Made by a program: the position numbers and the translations under genes
The notes under the pieces: generated by a model
Seen by the model: only the letters and a program-made list of their open reading frames with translations
What the model was told of the DNA's origin: nothing
Database searches by the model: none
Part shown: positions 17,596 through 25,570 of the stretch, piece after piece
Position numbering within the stretch: the first letter of the stretch is position 1
Layout: each line of letters opens with the position of its first letter
Assembly: GCA_943788835.1 (NCBI GenBank)
Contig: CALSRU010000001.1
Coordinates: forward strand, 190,229 to 254,228
DNA from: an uncultured Pseudomonadales bacterium
GTDB taxonomy: Bacteria > Pseudomonadota > Gammaproteobacteria > Pseudomonadales > UBA7434
Direction: 5' to 3'
DNA: 64,000 bases

Positions 17596-17883
17596 GTGAA
17601 AAATAATGCCGACGCAATTAAAAGCCAGTTCCGACGCAGCGCGAGTCGCTTTTATTTAATTAATCTAGCGGTTTTGATTTTTTTAGCGGCAATGCTTTAT
17701 GTGGCTCGCCAAAATAATTATTACGCGCAGGCATTTATTCCGATTACCGCTCTCTTTTTAATCTGGCTGTTTAATGCTGGGAAATTGCTGCGCTGTCCCG
17801 CGTGCAATCGAGTTGTCCGCTCTAGAGAGGGCTTAATTCGTATGCCAACCAAGTGCACCCATTGCGACACTTCGCTGGTTTAG
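17596..17883 (+). CDS. Small membrane protein with C-terminal zinc ribbon
   Basis: A 95-residue protein of unknown function. Two hydrophobic helices (about residues 20-38 and 47-62) are separated by a short loop, giving a helical hairpin. The C-terminal tail carries CPAC and CTHC pairs 21 residues apart, a likely zinc ribbon facing the cytosol. The start codon is GTG at 17596 in a normal context 37 bp after the symporter gene, so co-transcription is possible. I do not recognise the family. Confidence 0.7.
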   Translation: MKNNADAIKSQFRRSASRFYLINLAVLIFLAAMLYVARQNNYYAQAFIPITALFLIWLFNAGKLLRCPACNRVVRSREGLIRMPTKCTHCDTSLV

Positions 17884-17918
17884 TAGCAGATTTTTTATCT
17901 GCAGTTACTTCTCCATAC

Positions 17919-18401
17919 TTAGGCGAGTAGAGCTTCAATATCATGAACCATATCTTGTGGCTTTGTAGTTGATCCATAGCGCTTGATGCTCTCACCATTG
18001 GGGCCAACCAAAAACTTAGTGAAGTTCCATTTTATATTTTTGGATCCTAACAGCCCTTTAGCCTGCGTTTTTAAATCAGCAAACAAGGGGTGCGTACCAG
18101 GCCCATTCACTTCGATTTTTTCGCCAATGATGAAGCTGACGCCATAGTTAAGCTGACAGAATTCCGTTATTTCAGCCATGTTTCCAGGATCTTGATGACC
18201 GAACTGATTGCAGGGAAAGCCCAGAATAACAAGACCTTTATCCGCATATTTTTTATGTAGGTTTTCGAGCGCTTCAAACTGTGGTGTAAAGCCGCATTTG
18301 CTTGCGGTATTTACAATGAGCAAAGTATTGTTTTTATAATCGTTAAGATTTCGCTGTGTGCCATCGGCAAGTGTAATGCTATGGTCGTATAAAGTGGTCA
18401 T
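17919..18401 (-). CDS. Glutathione peroxidase family protein, cysteine type
   Basis: A 160-residue thiol peroxidase that reduces H2O2 or organic hydroperoxides with glutathione or thioredoxin. The peroxidatic Cys is in NTASKCGFT (Cys36), the conserved GFPCNQFGHQDPG segment holds Gln66 of it plus a second Cys64, and WNFTKFLV (Trp125-Asn126) completes the catalytic tetrad. It is the short monomeric BtuE-type form with Cys rather than selenocysteine. It is transcribed alone toward the zinc-ribbon gene. Confidence 0.93.
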   Translation of the reverse strand: MTTLYDHSITLADGTQRNLNDYKNNTLLIVNTASKCGFTPQFEALENLHKKYADKGLVILGFPCNQFGHQDPGNMAEITEFCQLNYGVSFIIGEKIEVNGPGTHPLFADLKTQAKGLLGSKNIKWNFTKFLVGPNGESIKRYGSTTKPQDMVHDIEALLA

Positions 18402-18530
18402 GTCTATAAACTCAGTAGGGCGTGTTAAACAGCTAAGTGACTAGGTATTTTAATATCAATAGTCTTTATTGTACGTGATAGCGTATCTAAATCGGTAATC
18501 AATCATTAGCAAAGTTCAGCGGTTATTCGT

Positions 18531-19304
18531 ATGGATCGTAATTTTGATCAGTTGGCCGAGCGTTTTGAGCGCCGTGTTTATGGCGGACTGAAGGGCGATG
18601 TGCGACTGTCTGTCTTATGGCGAGATTTATTACCGATTGTGCAGAGGCTAGAAAAGCAGGGTCAGCCTTTAAATATTCTGGATGTCGGTGGTGGCCTTGC
18701 ACAAATATCGATTGCGCTGGCCGAGCGAGGACACCGTGTTCTTTATAATGATGTTTCTGGAGCTATGCTTGCGAAGGCTCGCTTAGCGGTTAGCGAGGCC
18801 GGCGTCAGCCAACATTTTGTTTGGCAGCAATGTGGCTATCTTGAGTTGCTGGCTTCTGATGAAAAGTACGATCTAGTATTATGCCATGCCTTATTGGAGT
18901 GGCTTGAGCAACCGCAGCAAGTTTTCAGTTTTGTGGCTCGCAAGCTCGAAGGGCATGGATTCTTATCGCTGTGCTTTTATAACCCAGCCGCTAAAATATA
19001 CCGGAACTTGATTCGAGGTAACTTTGATTGGCTAGAAAATCAAGACAATTATCATTCCAATACAGGTAGCTTAACGCCGAATAATCCTTGCGAGCTGGCA
19101 CAGGTGCGATCTTGGTTATATGACCAAGGTTTTAATATTTTAAGTGAATCGGGTATTCGTGTTTTTCATGATTATGTGGTTGAGAAGCGCGGGGGCCATG
19201 AATCACCAGAGGCGGTGTTGGCAATGGAGCTAGCCTACAGCGATAAAGAGCCTTTTAAATGGCTAGGTCGTTATCTGCATATTTTGTCATCAGCGACAGT
19301 TTGA
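18531..19304 (+). CDS. cmoM: tRNA 5-carboxymethoxyuridine methyltransferase-like protein
   Basis: A 257-residue class I SAM-dependent methyltransferase. MDRNFDQLAERFERRVYGGLKGDVRL is very typical of CmoM (formerly SmtA), which methylates the carboxyl of cmo5U at tRNA wobble position 34. SAM motif I is ILDVGGGLAQIS near residues 45-56; FHDYVVEKRGG-type tail and VFHDY near the C-terminus also match. CmoM can act only if cmoA and cmoB are elsewhere, since they are not in this window. It is followed 74 bp downstream by the MazG-like gene. Confidence 0.85.
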   Translation: MDRNFDQLAERFERRVYGGLKGDVRLSVLWRDLLPIVQRLEKQGQPLNILDVGGGLAQISIALAERGHRVLYNDVSGAMLAKARLAVSEAGVSQHFVWQQCGYLELLASDEKYDLVLCHALLEWLEQPQQVFSFVARKLEGHGFLSLCFYNPAAKIYRNLIRGNFDWLENQDNYHSNTGSLTPNNPCELAQVRSWLYDQGFNILSESGIRVFHDYVVEKRGGHESPEAVLAMELAYSDKEPFKWLGRYLHILSSATV

Positions 19305-19378
19305 GGCTCGCTGGCCAATGAGGCTTACCATACAGTGAGAGAAGGTAGCGTGTACCAATCGATTGCAGTGAGTATCTA

Positions 19379-19705
19379 ATGAAGACACTTGAAGATGTTC
19401 GTGAGTATTCAGCCCATTTTGCTAGTGAGCGCAATTGGCAGAAGTTTCAAACGCCCAAAAATATTGCTATGGCTTTAAGCGTCGAGGTTGCTGAATTGTT
19501 AGAACATTTCCAATGGCTTACGGCGGAGCAGTCTCGAGCTCTTGATGCCGAAAGCTTGCAAAAAGTCGCCCATGAAATTGCCGATGTACAATTATATTTA
19601 GTGAGGATCGCTGATGAACTCAACATTGACATTCTTAAAGCAGTTGCCGACAAGGTGCGGCTCAACGAAAAAAAATACCCACTCGAAAAAATGCACGACA
19701 GTTGA
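19379..19705 (+). CDS. MazG-like nucleotide pyrophosphohydrolase
   Basis: A 108-residue all-alpha NTP pyrophosphatase of the MazG/RS21-C6 superfamily. The signature is EVAELLEHFQW followed by EIADVQLYLVRIADEL, the two helices with the metal-binding acidic residues; both are intact. Members hydrolyse non-canonical or excess (d)NTPs to monophosphates, and the short form often prefers dCTP or its derivatives. The substrate cannot be read from sequence. It sits between cmoM and a DUF2489 gene on the same strand. Confidence 0.9.
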   Translation: MKTLEDVREYSAHFASERNWQKFQTPKNIAMALSVEVAELLEHFQWLTAEQSRALDAESLQKVAHEIADVQLYLVRIADELNIDILKAVADKVRLNEKKYPLEKMHDS

Positions 19706-19798
19706 AGAAAATAATACGGCTCACTAGGCAGTGGTCAGTGCCGCAGAGATTGCACGAAAACTTAATTCATTACGAACTATGCAAAGAGAAGTGAAAAA

Positions 19799-20257
19799 AT
19801 GCATTTAGCCATTGTTGTCTCAATGATACTTATTATTAGCGTGCTCACCGTTTACGCCTGCTGGTTGCTCTACCGACTTTGGCGGCAGCGCCGTGTAACG
19901 CTGACTCCGAGTGTGCAAGAGTACGTGCCGCCTGCTTCTAATTCACATAGTCTTGGTCATCGGGAAAGTATTGAGGTGCTGGCACGTTGTGTTTTGCAAA
20001 AGCAGGTTAGTGCTACTGAGGCTGCTATTCGTATTACGGCGTTGTCACGAGCACTGCCTGAAAGCGAAACTGATGATGAGTTTTATGCGGCGTTTGCGCA
20101 GTTGGCGAGCGCTACTGCACATATTCCCATTTTGGAAGCTTGGCAGGCATTGGATAATGCCCAGCGTAAGGCTTTCGAAAAAGAGCGTCTAGATATTGAA
20201 AAAGCGCACCACACCAACATTGTTTCCGCCGCTACTGCATTGCTGACAGTGCAGTAA
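19799..20257 (+). CDS. DUF2489 family membrane-anchored protein
   Basis: A 152-residue protein with one N-terminal transmembrane segment (about residues 4-27) followed by a basic linker and a predominantly helical cytosolic domain (SIEVLARCVLQKQVSATEAAI is the most family-like stretch). The layout and sequence fit DUF2489 from gammaproteobacteria, whose role is unknown. It lies 93 bp after the MazG-like gene and 26 bp before folA on the same strand, so it may be co-transcribed with both. Confidence 0.75.
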   Translation: MHLAIVVSMILIISVLTVYACWLLYRLWRQRRVTLTPSVQEYVPPASNSHSLGHRESIEVLARCVLQKQVSATEAAIRITALSRALPESETDDEFYAAFAQLASATAHIPILEAWQALDNAQRKAFEKERLDIEKAHHTNIVSAATALLTVQ

Positions 20258-20283
20258 ATCTATTAAGGGAAAACCAGTTTAAC

Positions 20284-20796
20284 ATGAACAAACCCAATAC
20301 TTTATCGTTAATTTATGCACGATCGAAAAATCATTGCATTGGCGCTGATGGAAAAATCCCATGGCATTTGCCGGATGATTTTTCACACTTCAAGCATACC
20401 ACTATGGGTAAGCCAATTATTATGGGCCGTAAAACGTATGACGACCATAAGACCGCGCTACCTGGAAGGCTTAACATTGTCGTGTCATCGCAAAAGAATT
20501 ATCCTTTGGCTGATGGCATAGTGCAGGCTCATTCGTTAGATGAGGCGCTTACTATAGCTGGGGGTAATAACCCGTCGGTTTTTATTATTGGCGGAGTCAG
20601 TTTTTTTTCGGCAGCTTTACCGCATGCTAGTGTGGTGTATGAAACGGTTGTCGATGTAGATGTTGAAGGCGATGCGGTGTTACCAGTATTTGATTTCACT
20701 GATTGGCATAGCGATTTACTGCATGACCACCCGATTGACGAACGACATAAATTTGCGTTTAAAATTTATAAACGTAGCCGTAAACCAGTTTCATAG
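20284..20796 (+). CDS. folA: Dihydrofolate reductase
   Basis: NADPH-dependent reduction of dihydrofolate to tetrahydrofolate. The 170-residue protein has the Met20-loop equivalent KNHCIGADGKIPWHLPDDFSHFK with the substrate-binding acidic residue in LPDD, then IIMGRKTYDD (NADPH-binding), FIIGGVSFF (GG hinge) and a C-terminal KIYKRS strand. Relative to E. coli DHFR the acidic active-site segment has two consecutive Asp rather than one. It follows the DUF2489 gene by 26 bp. Confidence 0.93.
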   Translation: MNKPNTLSLIYARSKNHCIGADGKIPWHLPDDFSHFKHTTMGKPIIMGRKTYDDHKTALPGRLNIVVSSQKNYPLADGIVQAHSLDEALTIAGGNNPSVFIIGGVSFFSAALPHASVVYETVVDVDVEGDAVLPVFDFTDWHSDLLHDHPIDERHKFAFKIYKRSRKPVS

Positions 20797-20835
20797 GCGG
20801 CATTTTCTTTGGTGACCAGCGAACTTTAAAAGTTG

Positions 20836-21069
20836 CTAAGTATTCTTGTTCAATTTTTTGAGGAGGGTCTTGAGTTCCTCTAGGTCAGATTCTATTTTCT
20901 CGGCGCTTTTGTTTGCTTTATAAGCCATGACAATTAACTTGACTGAAACTAAAAAAACACCAGCTTCTAATAATAAATCGTGCGTAAATCCGGTAGTAAA
21001 TAGCGCTAGCGCGAAAAGGACAAAAGTAATTGCAATGACTGTTATGGAACCTACGTCGAAATATTTCAA
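20836..21069 (-). CDS. Small two-helix membrane protein with coiled tail
   Basis: A 77-residue hypothetical protein. Two hydrophobic helices (about residues 8-28 and 32-50) are followed by a charged helical tail ending EKIESDLEELKTLLKKLNKN with heptad spacing of leucines that suggests a short coiled coil. No family is recognised. It is 11 bp downstream of the NTF2-like gene on the same strand, so it is probably part of the 21.9-20.8 kb minus-strand group. Confidence 0.7.
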   Translation of the reverse strand: MKYFDVGSITVIAITFVLFALALFTTGFTHDLLLEAGVFLVSVKLIVMAYKANKSAEKIESDLEELKTLLKKLNKNT

Positions 21070-21080
21070 TTTTCTTCCTT

Positions 21081-21611
21081 TTAGCCTTCGTTAAAAAATG
21101 GGTCAGGTAGCGATGGGTTCCTCAGCTTTGCAGCTGCCCCAGCACCAACAACAGGTAGCCCCTTGGGGTCGAGTAGTCCAAGCTGAACAAGTACATTGGC
21201 TTGGTCCCACAGTATATGTTCATAGGCAACCTTGTCGTTCTCGATGCCTACGATAACTACAAAAACGGTTTCTACCCGCTTACCAGTTGGTTCAATACCT
21301 GGGAGGATATGATCCATCTTTATCGTATGGGTGAATGAGATAATGAGTTGATCGACTAGCCGCTCCTCACTATAGGTGCGTGAGATTGTTTCGAATGTAA
21401 CGTCCGGTGGGTAAAATTGGCCTATCAGCCGCTTTGAATAAAATGTCCGAACCCCTTCGATACCTTGACCACCCACCATGGTAGGGATATTTAGCAGGTG
21501 TGGATTTGGCGTCATAGTCGCCACTGTCTCGTCGAGATCACCGGCTAACTCTGCGTTCATATGCGCATCGAATATCGCATCAAGCTTTTCTTTTAATGCT
21601 GCGTTAGACAC
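21081..21611 (-). CDS. Nuclear transport factor 2-like / SnoaL-type protein
   Basis: A 176-residue cystatin-like cone-fold protein. LDAIFDAHMNAELAGDLDETVATM at the start (the typical first helix), the PTMVGGQGIEGVRTFY segment and the strand-rich C-terminal half fit the SnoaL/NTF2-like superfamily, which contains both catalytic (isomerase, cyclase, dehydratase) and purely binding proteins. No catalytic residues can be assigned with confidence. It is the middle member of a small same-strand group with two small membrane proteins. Confidence 0.75.
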   Translation of the reverse strand: MSNAALKEKLDAIFDAHMNAELAGDLDETVATMTPNPHLLNIPTMVGGQGIEGVRTFYSKRLIGQFYPPDVTFETISRTYSEERLVDQLIISFTHTIKMDHILPGIEPTGKRVETVFVVIVGIENDKVAYEHILWDQANVLVQLGLLDPKGLPVVGAGAAAKLRNPSLPDPFFNEG

Positions 21612-21649
21612 CTTTCCTCCGAGTTATGTATTGCATTGCCCAATGAGAT

Positions 21650-21928
21650 TTATTTGTGACCCCATATTTTGGCAACTGCATTGTTTGAGCCAAGCGCACC
21701 GACAATAACGGCAACCATGCCCACACAAAAAAATATAATGGCAGGAATCAGCGCGCCCATTGCACTATTGAAAAAAGCCGTTGCGGCAGAACCCAAAGAC
21801 AAAAACAAAAATAAAGCACCTACAATAATTAAAATGATTCTGTGCGAGCGCTTGTAATGCTCGGCTTGCTCACCTGTTTCGAAGATACTGAGAACGGGAC
21901 TGAATAACTGTAGTAATTGCTTTTTCAT
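21650..21928 (-). CDS. Small two-helix membrane protein
   Basis: A 92-residue hypothetical membrane protein with two strongly hydrophobic helices (about residues 30-52 and 57-80) flanked by a cytosolic N-terminus of some 28 residues (LFSPVLSIFETGEQAEHYKR) and a short C-terminal tail. I recognise no family. It lies 38 bp upstream of the NTF2-like gene and 37 bp downstream of ybaK, on the same strand. Confidence 0.7.
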   Translation of the reverse strand: MKKQLLQLFSPVLSIFETGEQAEHYKRSHRIILIIVGALFLFLSLGSAATAFFNSAMGALIPAIIFFCVGMVAVIVGALGSNNAVAKIWGHK

Positions 21929-21965
21929 AGGGTAGAGTTACCATGATTGTAAAAATTATGCGAGT

Positions 21966-22433
21966 TTATTGGCAGAGCTTAACAAACTTTGCTTGAGTGA
22001 GTGTTTGTAAATCATCAGGGCTCAATTCTATCTCTAGCCCTCGTCGCCCAGCGCTAACATAGATGGAGCCGTAATTTTTAGCCGATGGGTCAATAAACGT
22101 TCGTAAAGCTTTTTTTTGACCTAGGGGGCTAACACCACCGAGTACATAACCTGTTGAGCGCTCCACATCGACCTTATTAGCCATAGATGCTTTTTTTACT
22201 TGGCAGGCCTTCGCAATGAGCTTCATGCTGAGCATTGATGAAATGGGTATGACACCAACGACTAATTCTTTGCTATCAAGACACACCACCAACGTTTTAA
22301 AGACCTGTTCTTCCGGCACAGCCATTTTTATAGCGGCTTCTAGCCCATAAGCCTCGCATGATTCGCTTTGGGCATATTCATGCACCGTGTATGAAATCTT
22401 ATTGTGTTTAGCTACGTTAATGCTAGGGGTCAT
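21966..22433 (-). CDS. ybaK: Cys-tRNA(Pro)/Cys-tRNA(Cys) deacylase, YbaK family
   Basis: A trans-editing enzyme that hydrolyses mischarged Cys-tRNA(Pro). The 155-residue protein starts MTPSINVAKHNKISYTVHEY, like E. coli YbaK, and contains the conserved lysine in EEQVFKTLVV, plus VERSTGYVLGGVSPLGQKK and ISAGRRGLEIELSP-like VSAGRRGLEIELSPDDL. The start at ATG 22433 is preferred over the in-frame GTG at 22475 because it matches the family N-terminus and length. It heads the minus-strand small-gene group. Confidence 0.92.
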   Translation of the reverse strand: MTPSINVAKHNKISYTVHEYAQSESCEAYGLEAAIKMAVPEEQVFKTLVVCLDSKELVVGVIPISSMLSMKLIAKACQVKKASMANKVDVERSTGYVLGGVSPLGQKKALRTFIDPSAKNYGSIYVSAGRRGLEIELSPDDLQTLTQAKFVKLCQ

Positions 22434-22537
22434 TCTTTGCCCGCAGAGATGGCTTTTGAATACAATGATTGCCACTACATTGAGTTAAATGGTTTGGCGT
22501 TTCAAGCCAGTGATTTGCTTTTGCGCTATTATCGGCT

Positions 22538-22585
22538 AGCTAGTAACAAAAAGGCACCCCGCAGGATGCCTTTTTGTTACTAGCT
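22538..22585 (-). terminator. Rho-independent terminator after the beta-barrel gene
   Basis: A perfect 19-bp inverted repeat (arms 22538-22556 and 22567-22585, ten-base loop). Read on the minus strand it forms a GGCATCC/GGGTGCC core stem followed by TTTTT, the right order for the outer-membrane protein gene that ends at 22656. The symmetric design with A5 and T5 inside the arms suggests it can also stop plus-strand transcripts. Confidence 0.85.
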
Positions 22586-22655
22586 GAGGTGGAGTGAAAA
22601 TTGTTGATTTCGAGGAGTCGCAGGCGATCGCATTTATAAAAATAAAGCCGTGGGC

Positions 22656-23426
22656 TTAAAGATGATAAAAGACGCCAACAAATGCTCCGTCAATCGTTAA
22701 ATCGATCGCGACATCATCAATATCATCCAGCTCTAAATCTAAGCTTCTAAAACCAATCTCAACCCCTGCGCCTAAAGAACTTTCATAACCAATAGTTGCT
22801 TGAAAATCGACAAACATGTTGTCGCCATCACCCAAAGCATTGGCATATATGTCGGCATAGGCGCCCGATAAGGGCAGATCGAAACGTGCTTTGGTATAGA
22901 GAAGAGGCACTAGCGCATTAAAATCTTCAGAGGCTGAATCTCCTATTTCGCTGGTGATGTTGATGAAGCCATCAAACAAGCGCACGGTCACGCCTATGTC
23001 GAGTGATAGCCAATTATCTAAAACTTGGTAATACATGGTTACATCGGTATGACTTAAGTCGGCATCGGTCGTTATGGTATCGCTTACTTGGAAAGTCTCG
23101 CCGCCATAGTTAATTGTTTTACTTGGGTTACCGGTGGCCACCGTTTCTATGTCAGTGTTTTGTACTTTCACGTTTGGAAAAACTGGAACGCCATGTTCTA
23201 GGGCTATGTATATGACGTTGCCTTTTTCTTCGTCGAGACCAAGATCATTATTAAAATCGATTTCATCGCCGCCACCTGTGATATCTAAATCCTGGATAGT
23301 GCCATCGTAGCTTTGCTCCCAGGAGCTGATACCGCCATACAAGCCCAAGAGTGAGTCAGCCTGAGTCAGGCTCGCTAGTGGAAAGGTAGCCCATGCAATG
23401 GCCGCCATAAAAAATCGTTTGTTCAT
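22656..23426 (-). CDS. Outer membrane beta-barrel protein, TIGR04219-like
   Basis: A 256-residue secreted protein. A signal peptide (MNKRFFMAAIAWATFPLAS...QA) precedes a mature part of about 230 residues beginning DSLLGLYGGISSWEQSYDG. The rest alternates polar and hydrophobic residues, with repeated Asp and a C-terminal aromatic (FYHL), as expected for an outer-membrane beta barrel. It resembles the TIGR04219 group found in marine gammaproteobacteria. Function is unknown. The start is ATG at 23426 with GGAG nine bases upstream, not the in-frame upstream codon at 23462. It is followed by a strong terminator. Confidence 0.82.
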   Translation of the reverse strand: MNKRFFMAAIAWATFPLASLTQADSLLGLYGGISSWEQSYDGTIQDLDITGGGDEIDFNNDLGLDEEKGNVIYIALEHGVPVFPNVKVQNTDIETVATGNPSKTINYGGETFQVSDTITTDADLSHTDVTMYYQVLDNWLSLDIGVTVRLFDGFINITSEIGDSASEDFNALVPLLYTKARFDLPLSGAYADIYANALGDGDNMFVDFQATIGYESSLGAGVEIGFRSLDLELDDIDDVAIDLTIDGAFVGVFYHL

Positions 23427-23577
23427 ACTGACAAGCTCCGGTGTAATAAACGCTAAGCACAATTTTAGTGAAATCGCTGAAAGGCGCTATAAGGAGGCGT
23501 TCAAAGTGAGTGCTTTGTTCAAAAAAACAGCGGCAAATGTGAGCTGGCTAACAAAATAAGTGCTCAAGCAGACTTTC

Positions 23578-24597
23578 TTATGGCGTGACACTAGTTTCGG
23601 GCAAGGCGGGTGCAAGATGAATTTGTTTAAAAATCAGCTCAGCGCTGGTCGTTAACTGGGAAGTAAAGCAATGCAACGACGCAATGCGATTCATGTCCAT
23701 TGAGCGCCCTAACGGCGCCTGTTCGACGTCGGCAAGAGGTATAACCAAAATATTTTGGCCTCGCGCAATTAAAAACTGCCGGCTGAAGCGATCATTTTGC
23801 CGATAATTGGTTTCATGCTGCATGTCGTGTATACGACAGTTTAATGGCAGGGTAGAGGTTGCCGGATTATAAAGTGTGATGACCAAGTCGCCGTAGCCTG
23901 TCCAATTACGCGGAAAAAATGTCCAATTTATATTTGCAAAGCGCTGGGTGTTAAAAAAAACATGCAGCTGGCCGCGCTCAAGGCGTGTTGTTATGTCTGC
24001 ATCAAAACGCGATACTTCAAGTGGCGAGTTAAAATTGGCCAAGACTGGAAATTGTATTTTTGCCGTTAGCTCATCGGCCAGTGCCAGTAGCAATGGGCCA
24101 CAGTTGATAACCGTGAAAAGATAAACTGCGCCAAGCAAGCCTTTGTCTGCGGCGCCAACATCGCGCTTGCTTTTGCTAGCCGGTGCCGAAGCCCCCGCCG
24201 CTCCTGCGATATGTGAGCGTCTTTTCAATCGGTAATAGATAACGGCTCCAAATAGCGCCCCTGCAATATCTAGCAGCCAATCTTGTATCGAGGCCTCCCG
24301 TGATAGACCTGTTTGCAAATATTCAATAATCGCTCCCAGTATGGCCGAAATGATTAGGCTGGTCGCTATTAAGCGCGCTAGCGACCAGCGGCTAATAGCG
24401 GCACTAAAAAGCTGGCACGCGACGATGGCGAAAACAAAAAAAAGCACGAGGTGGCCAAAGTTCCATAATTCATGCACGCTGCGCCGTTCGGGCAGAACGG
24501 GCTGATTGATGAATAATAAAAAGATCGCGCTAAGCAGCAATACGATTAACGCAGGTGGCTGAGTTGCGCGGGCTAGATTTTTTGAAGTTACCAACAT
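23578..24597 (-). CDS. VanZ-family membrane protein
   Basis: A 339-residue protein. The first 135 residues contain four hydrophobic helices with a VanZ-like arrangement (HELWNFGHLVLFFVFA, and EYLQTGLSREASIQDWLLDIAGALFGA near residues 96-120). A further helix near residue 160 leads to a soluble C-terminal domain of about 170 residues, rich in beta structure and probably periplasmic. VanZ itself gives weak teicoplanin resistance, but most family members have no known role. The C-terminal extension is not one I recognise. Confidence 0.8.
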   Translation of the reverse strand: MLVTSKNLARATQPPALIVLLLSAIFLLFINQPVLPERRSVHELWNFGHLVLFFVFAIVACQLFSAAISRWSLARLIATSLIISAILGAIIEYLQTGLSREASIQDWLLDIAGALFGAVIYYRLKRRSHIAGAAGASAPASKSKRDVGAADKGLLGAVYLFTVINCGPLLLALADELTAKIQFPVLANFNSPLEVSRFDADITTRLERGQLHVFFNTQRFANINWTFFPRNWTGYGDLVITLYNPATSTLPLNCRIHDMQHETNYRQNDRFSRQFLIARGQNILVIPLADVEQAPLGRSMDMNRIASLHCFTSQLTTSAELIFKQIHLAPALPETSVTP

Positions 24598-24775
24598 AGG
24601 AGGGAAGTGTTTCGGAGCGCTTAAGCTAGCGTGATGAGCTCACATGCATTGTGGTTAGTTTTAGCTACTATAACATTATTATAGGCTAGGACTTTAGCGC
24701 TACATCGCGCTGCTTATTTTGTGCGCTTGAACTATCAAAGGGTATGGCCAGTGGTAATAGTAAGCTCGGTGTTGA

Positions 24776-25204
24776 CTAGTCGAAAATTCTCACGGCTAGG
24801 ACATCACACTTAGCTCCATGTAAAATTGCTGTAGCCGTTGAGCCTAATAAGAGCTGCAGACCGTGCTTCCCATGGCTACCCACAATAATAAGGCCAATGT
24901 CGTTCTCTTCGCTGAACATATGAATGCTTGTTGCTGCTTTGCCAATTAAAATATGCCGGTTGGCTTGAGGAATCGCATTTTTTGTTGCGATCTCATCGAG
25001 TTCACTTTTTGCGAATTCAACTGTTTTTTCCTGAAAGTCGATCGCTGTGCCGCCCATATAATTTTCCGGGTAGTAAATGGGCTCGACTACATGCACAACA
25101 TGAAGCCATTCAGGGTCATCGGCGAGCTTCAGCGCTTTCTTAATGACTTCCTGATAGTCGTCGCAGACATCCACAGCGATTAAAATCTTTTTGTAAGCTG
25201 ACAT
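24776..25204 (-). CDS. Universal stress protein, UspA family
   Basis: A 142-residue single-domain Usp (adenine nucleotide-binding alpha/beta fold). KKILIAVDVCDDYQEVIKKA forms the first strand and helix, and GSHGKHGLQLLLGSTATAILHGAKCDVLAVR is the C-terminal G-2x-G-9x-G-S/T nucleotide-binding motif, intact. It is divergent from the larger Usp gene at 25571. A perfect FNR/Anr box lies 220 bp upstream at 25424-25437, with a TATATT -10 box placed correctly for class II activation on this strand, so induction under low oxygen is likely. Confidence 0.93.
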   Translation of the reverse strand: MSAYKKILIAVDVCDDYQEVIKKALKLADDPEWLHVVHVVEPIYYPENYMGGTAIDFQEKTVEFAKSELDEIATKNAIPQANRHILIGKAATSIHMFSEENDIGLIIVGSHGKHGLQLLLGSTATAILHGAKCDVLAVRIFD

Positions 25205-25570
25205 ACCAAAATCTCACTCGATAGGATTATTTTCTAGAATCATGGCTACAGCGATATCGGGTGCAGTCTTGCCACGACGTGTCCTAGTATAGAAAGTACT
25301 ATGAAATGCCGGCTGCAGCAATATAAAAGCGCTGTGTACCTTTTTAGTGGGTTCGAGCCCTTTTTGTGATGCCACAACCAACGAACGCATCACGAATATA
25401 TCTTATGCACAATGAAAAGATCGTTGATCTATATCAATAAAACATCGCTGCTCTTTGGCCCAAATAGAGGTAATATTAACTCGGTTAGTCAGGGCTTAAA
25501 AATATAGCTATGCTTTTTTAATACTCTGCCGTCTGTATTGGGTCACTATCTATGAAGAGGAAAAATTTCG
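25205..25570. other. 366-bp divergent regulatory region between two universal stress genes
   Basis: It contains the FNR/Anr box at 25424-25437 (separate entry). On the minus strand, TATATT (25400 down to 25395) is a good -10. The deduced start near 25388 gives a long leader of about 180 bases for the uspA gene. On the plus strand TAATAT (25471-25476) is a weaker -10 for the larger gene. No ORF of credible size is seen. Confidence 0.6.
25424..25437 (-). promoter_or_regulatory. FNR/Anr box with class II promoter for uspA
   Basis: TTGAT-CTAT-ATCAA is a perfect match to the FNR/Anr consensus TTGAT-N4-ATCAA. Its centre at 25430.5 is about 42 bp from the start site predicted from TATATT at 25400-25395 on the minus strand, the standard class II geometry. 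FNR-type regulation of Usp genes is known in Pseudomonas. The divergent gene at 25571 may also respond. Confidence 0.8.

Noticed and set aside
24631-24643. GTGATGAGCTCAC, a CRP-like palindrome upstream of the VanZ gene
   Set aside because: The half-sites TGA...TCA are spaced by five bases, not the six of a CRP site, so the match is not credible.
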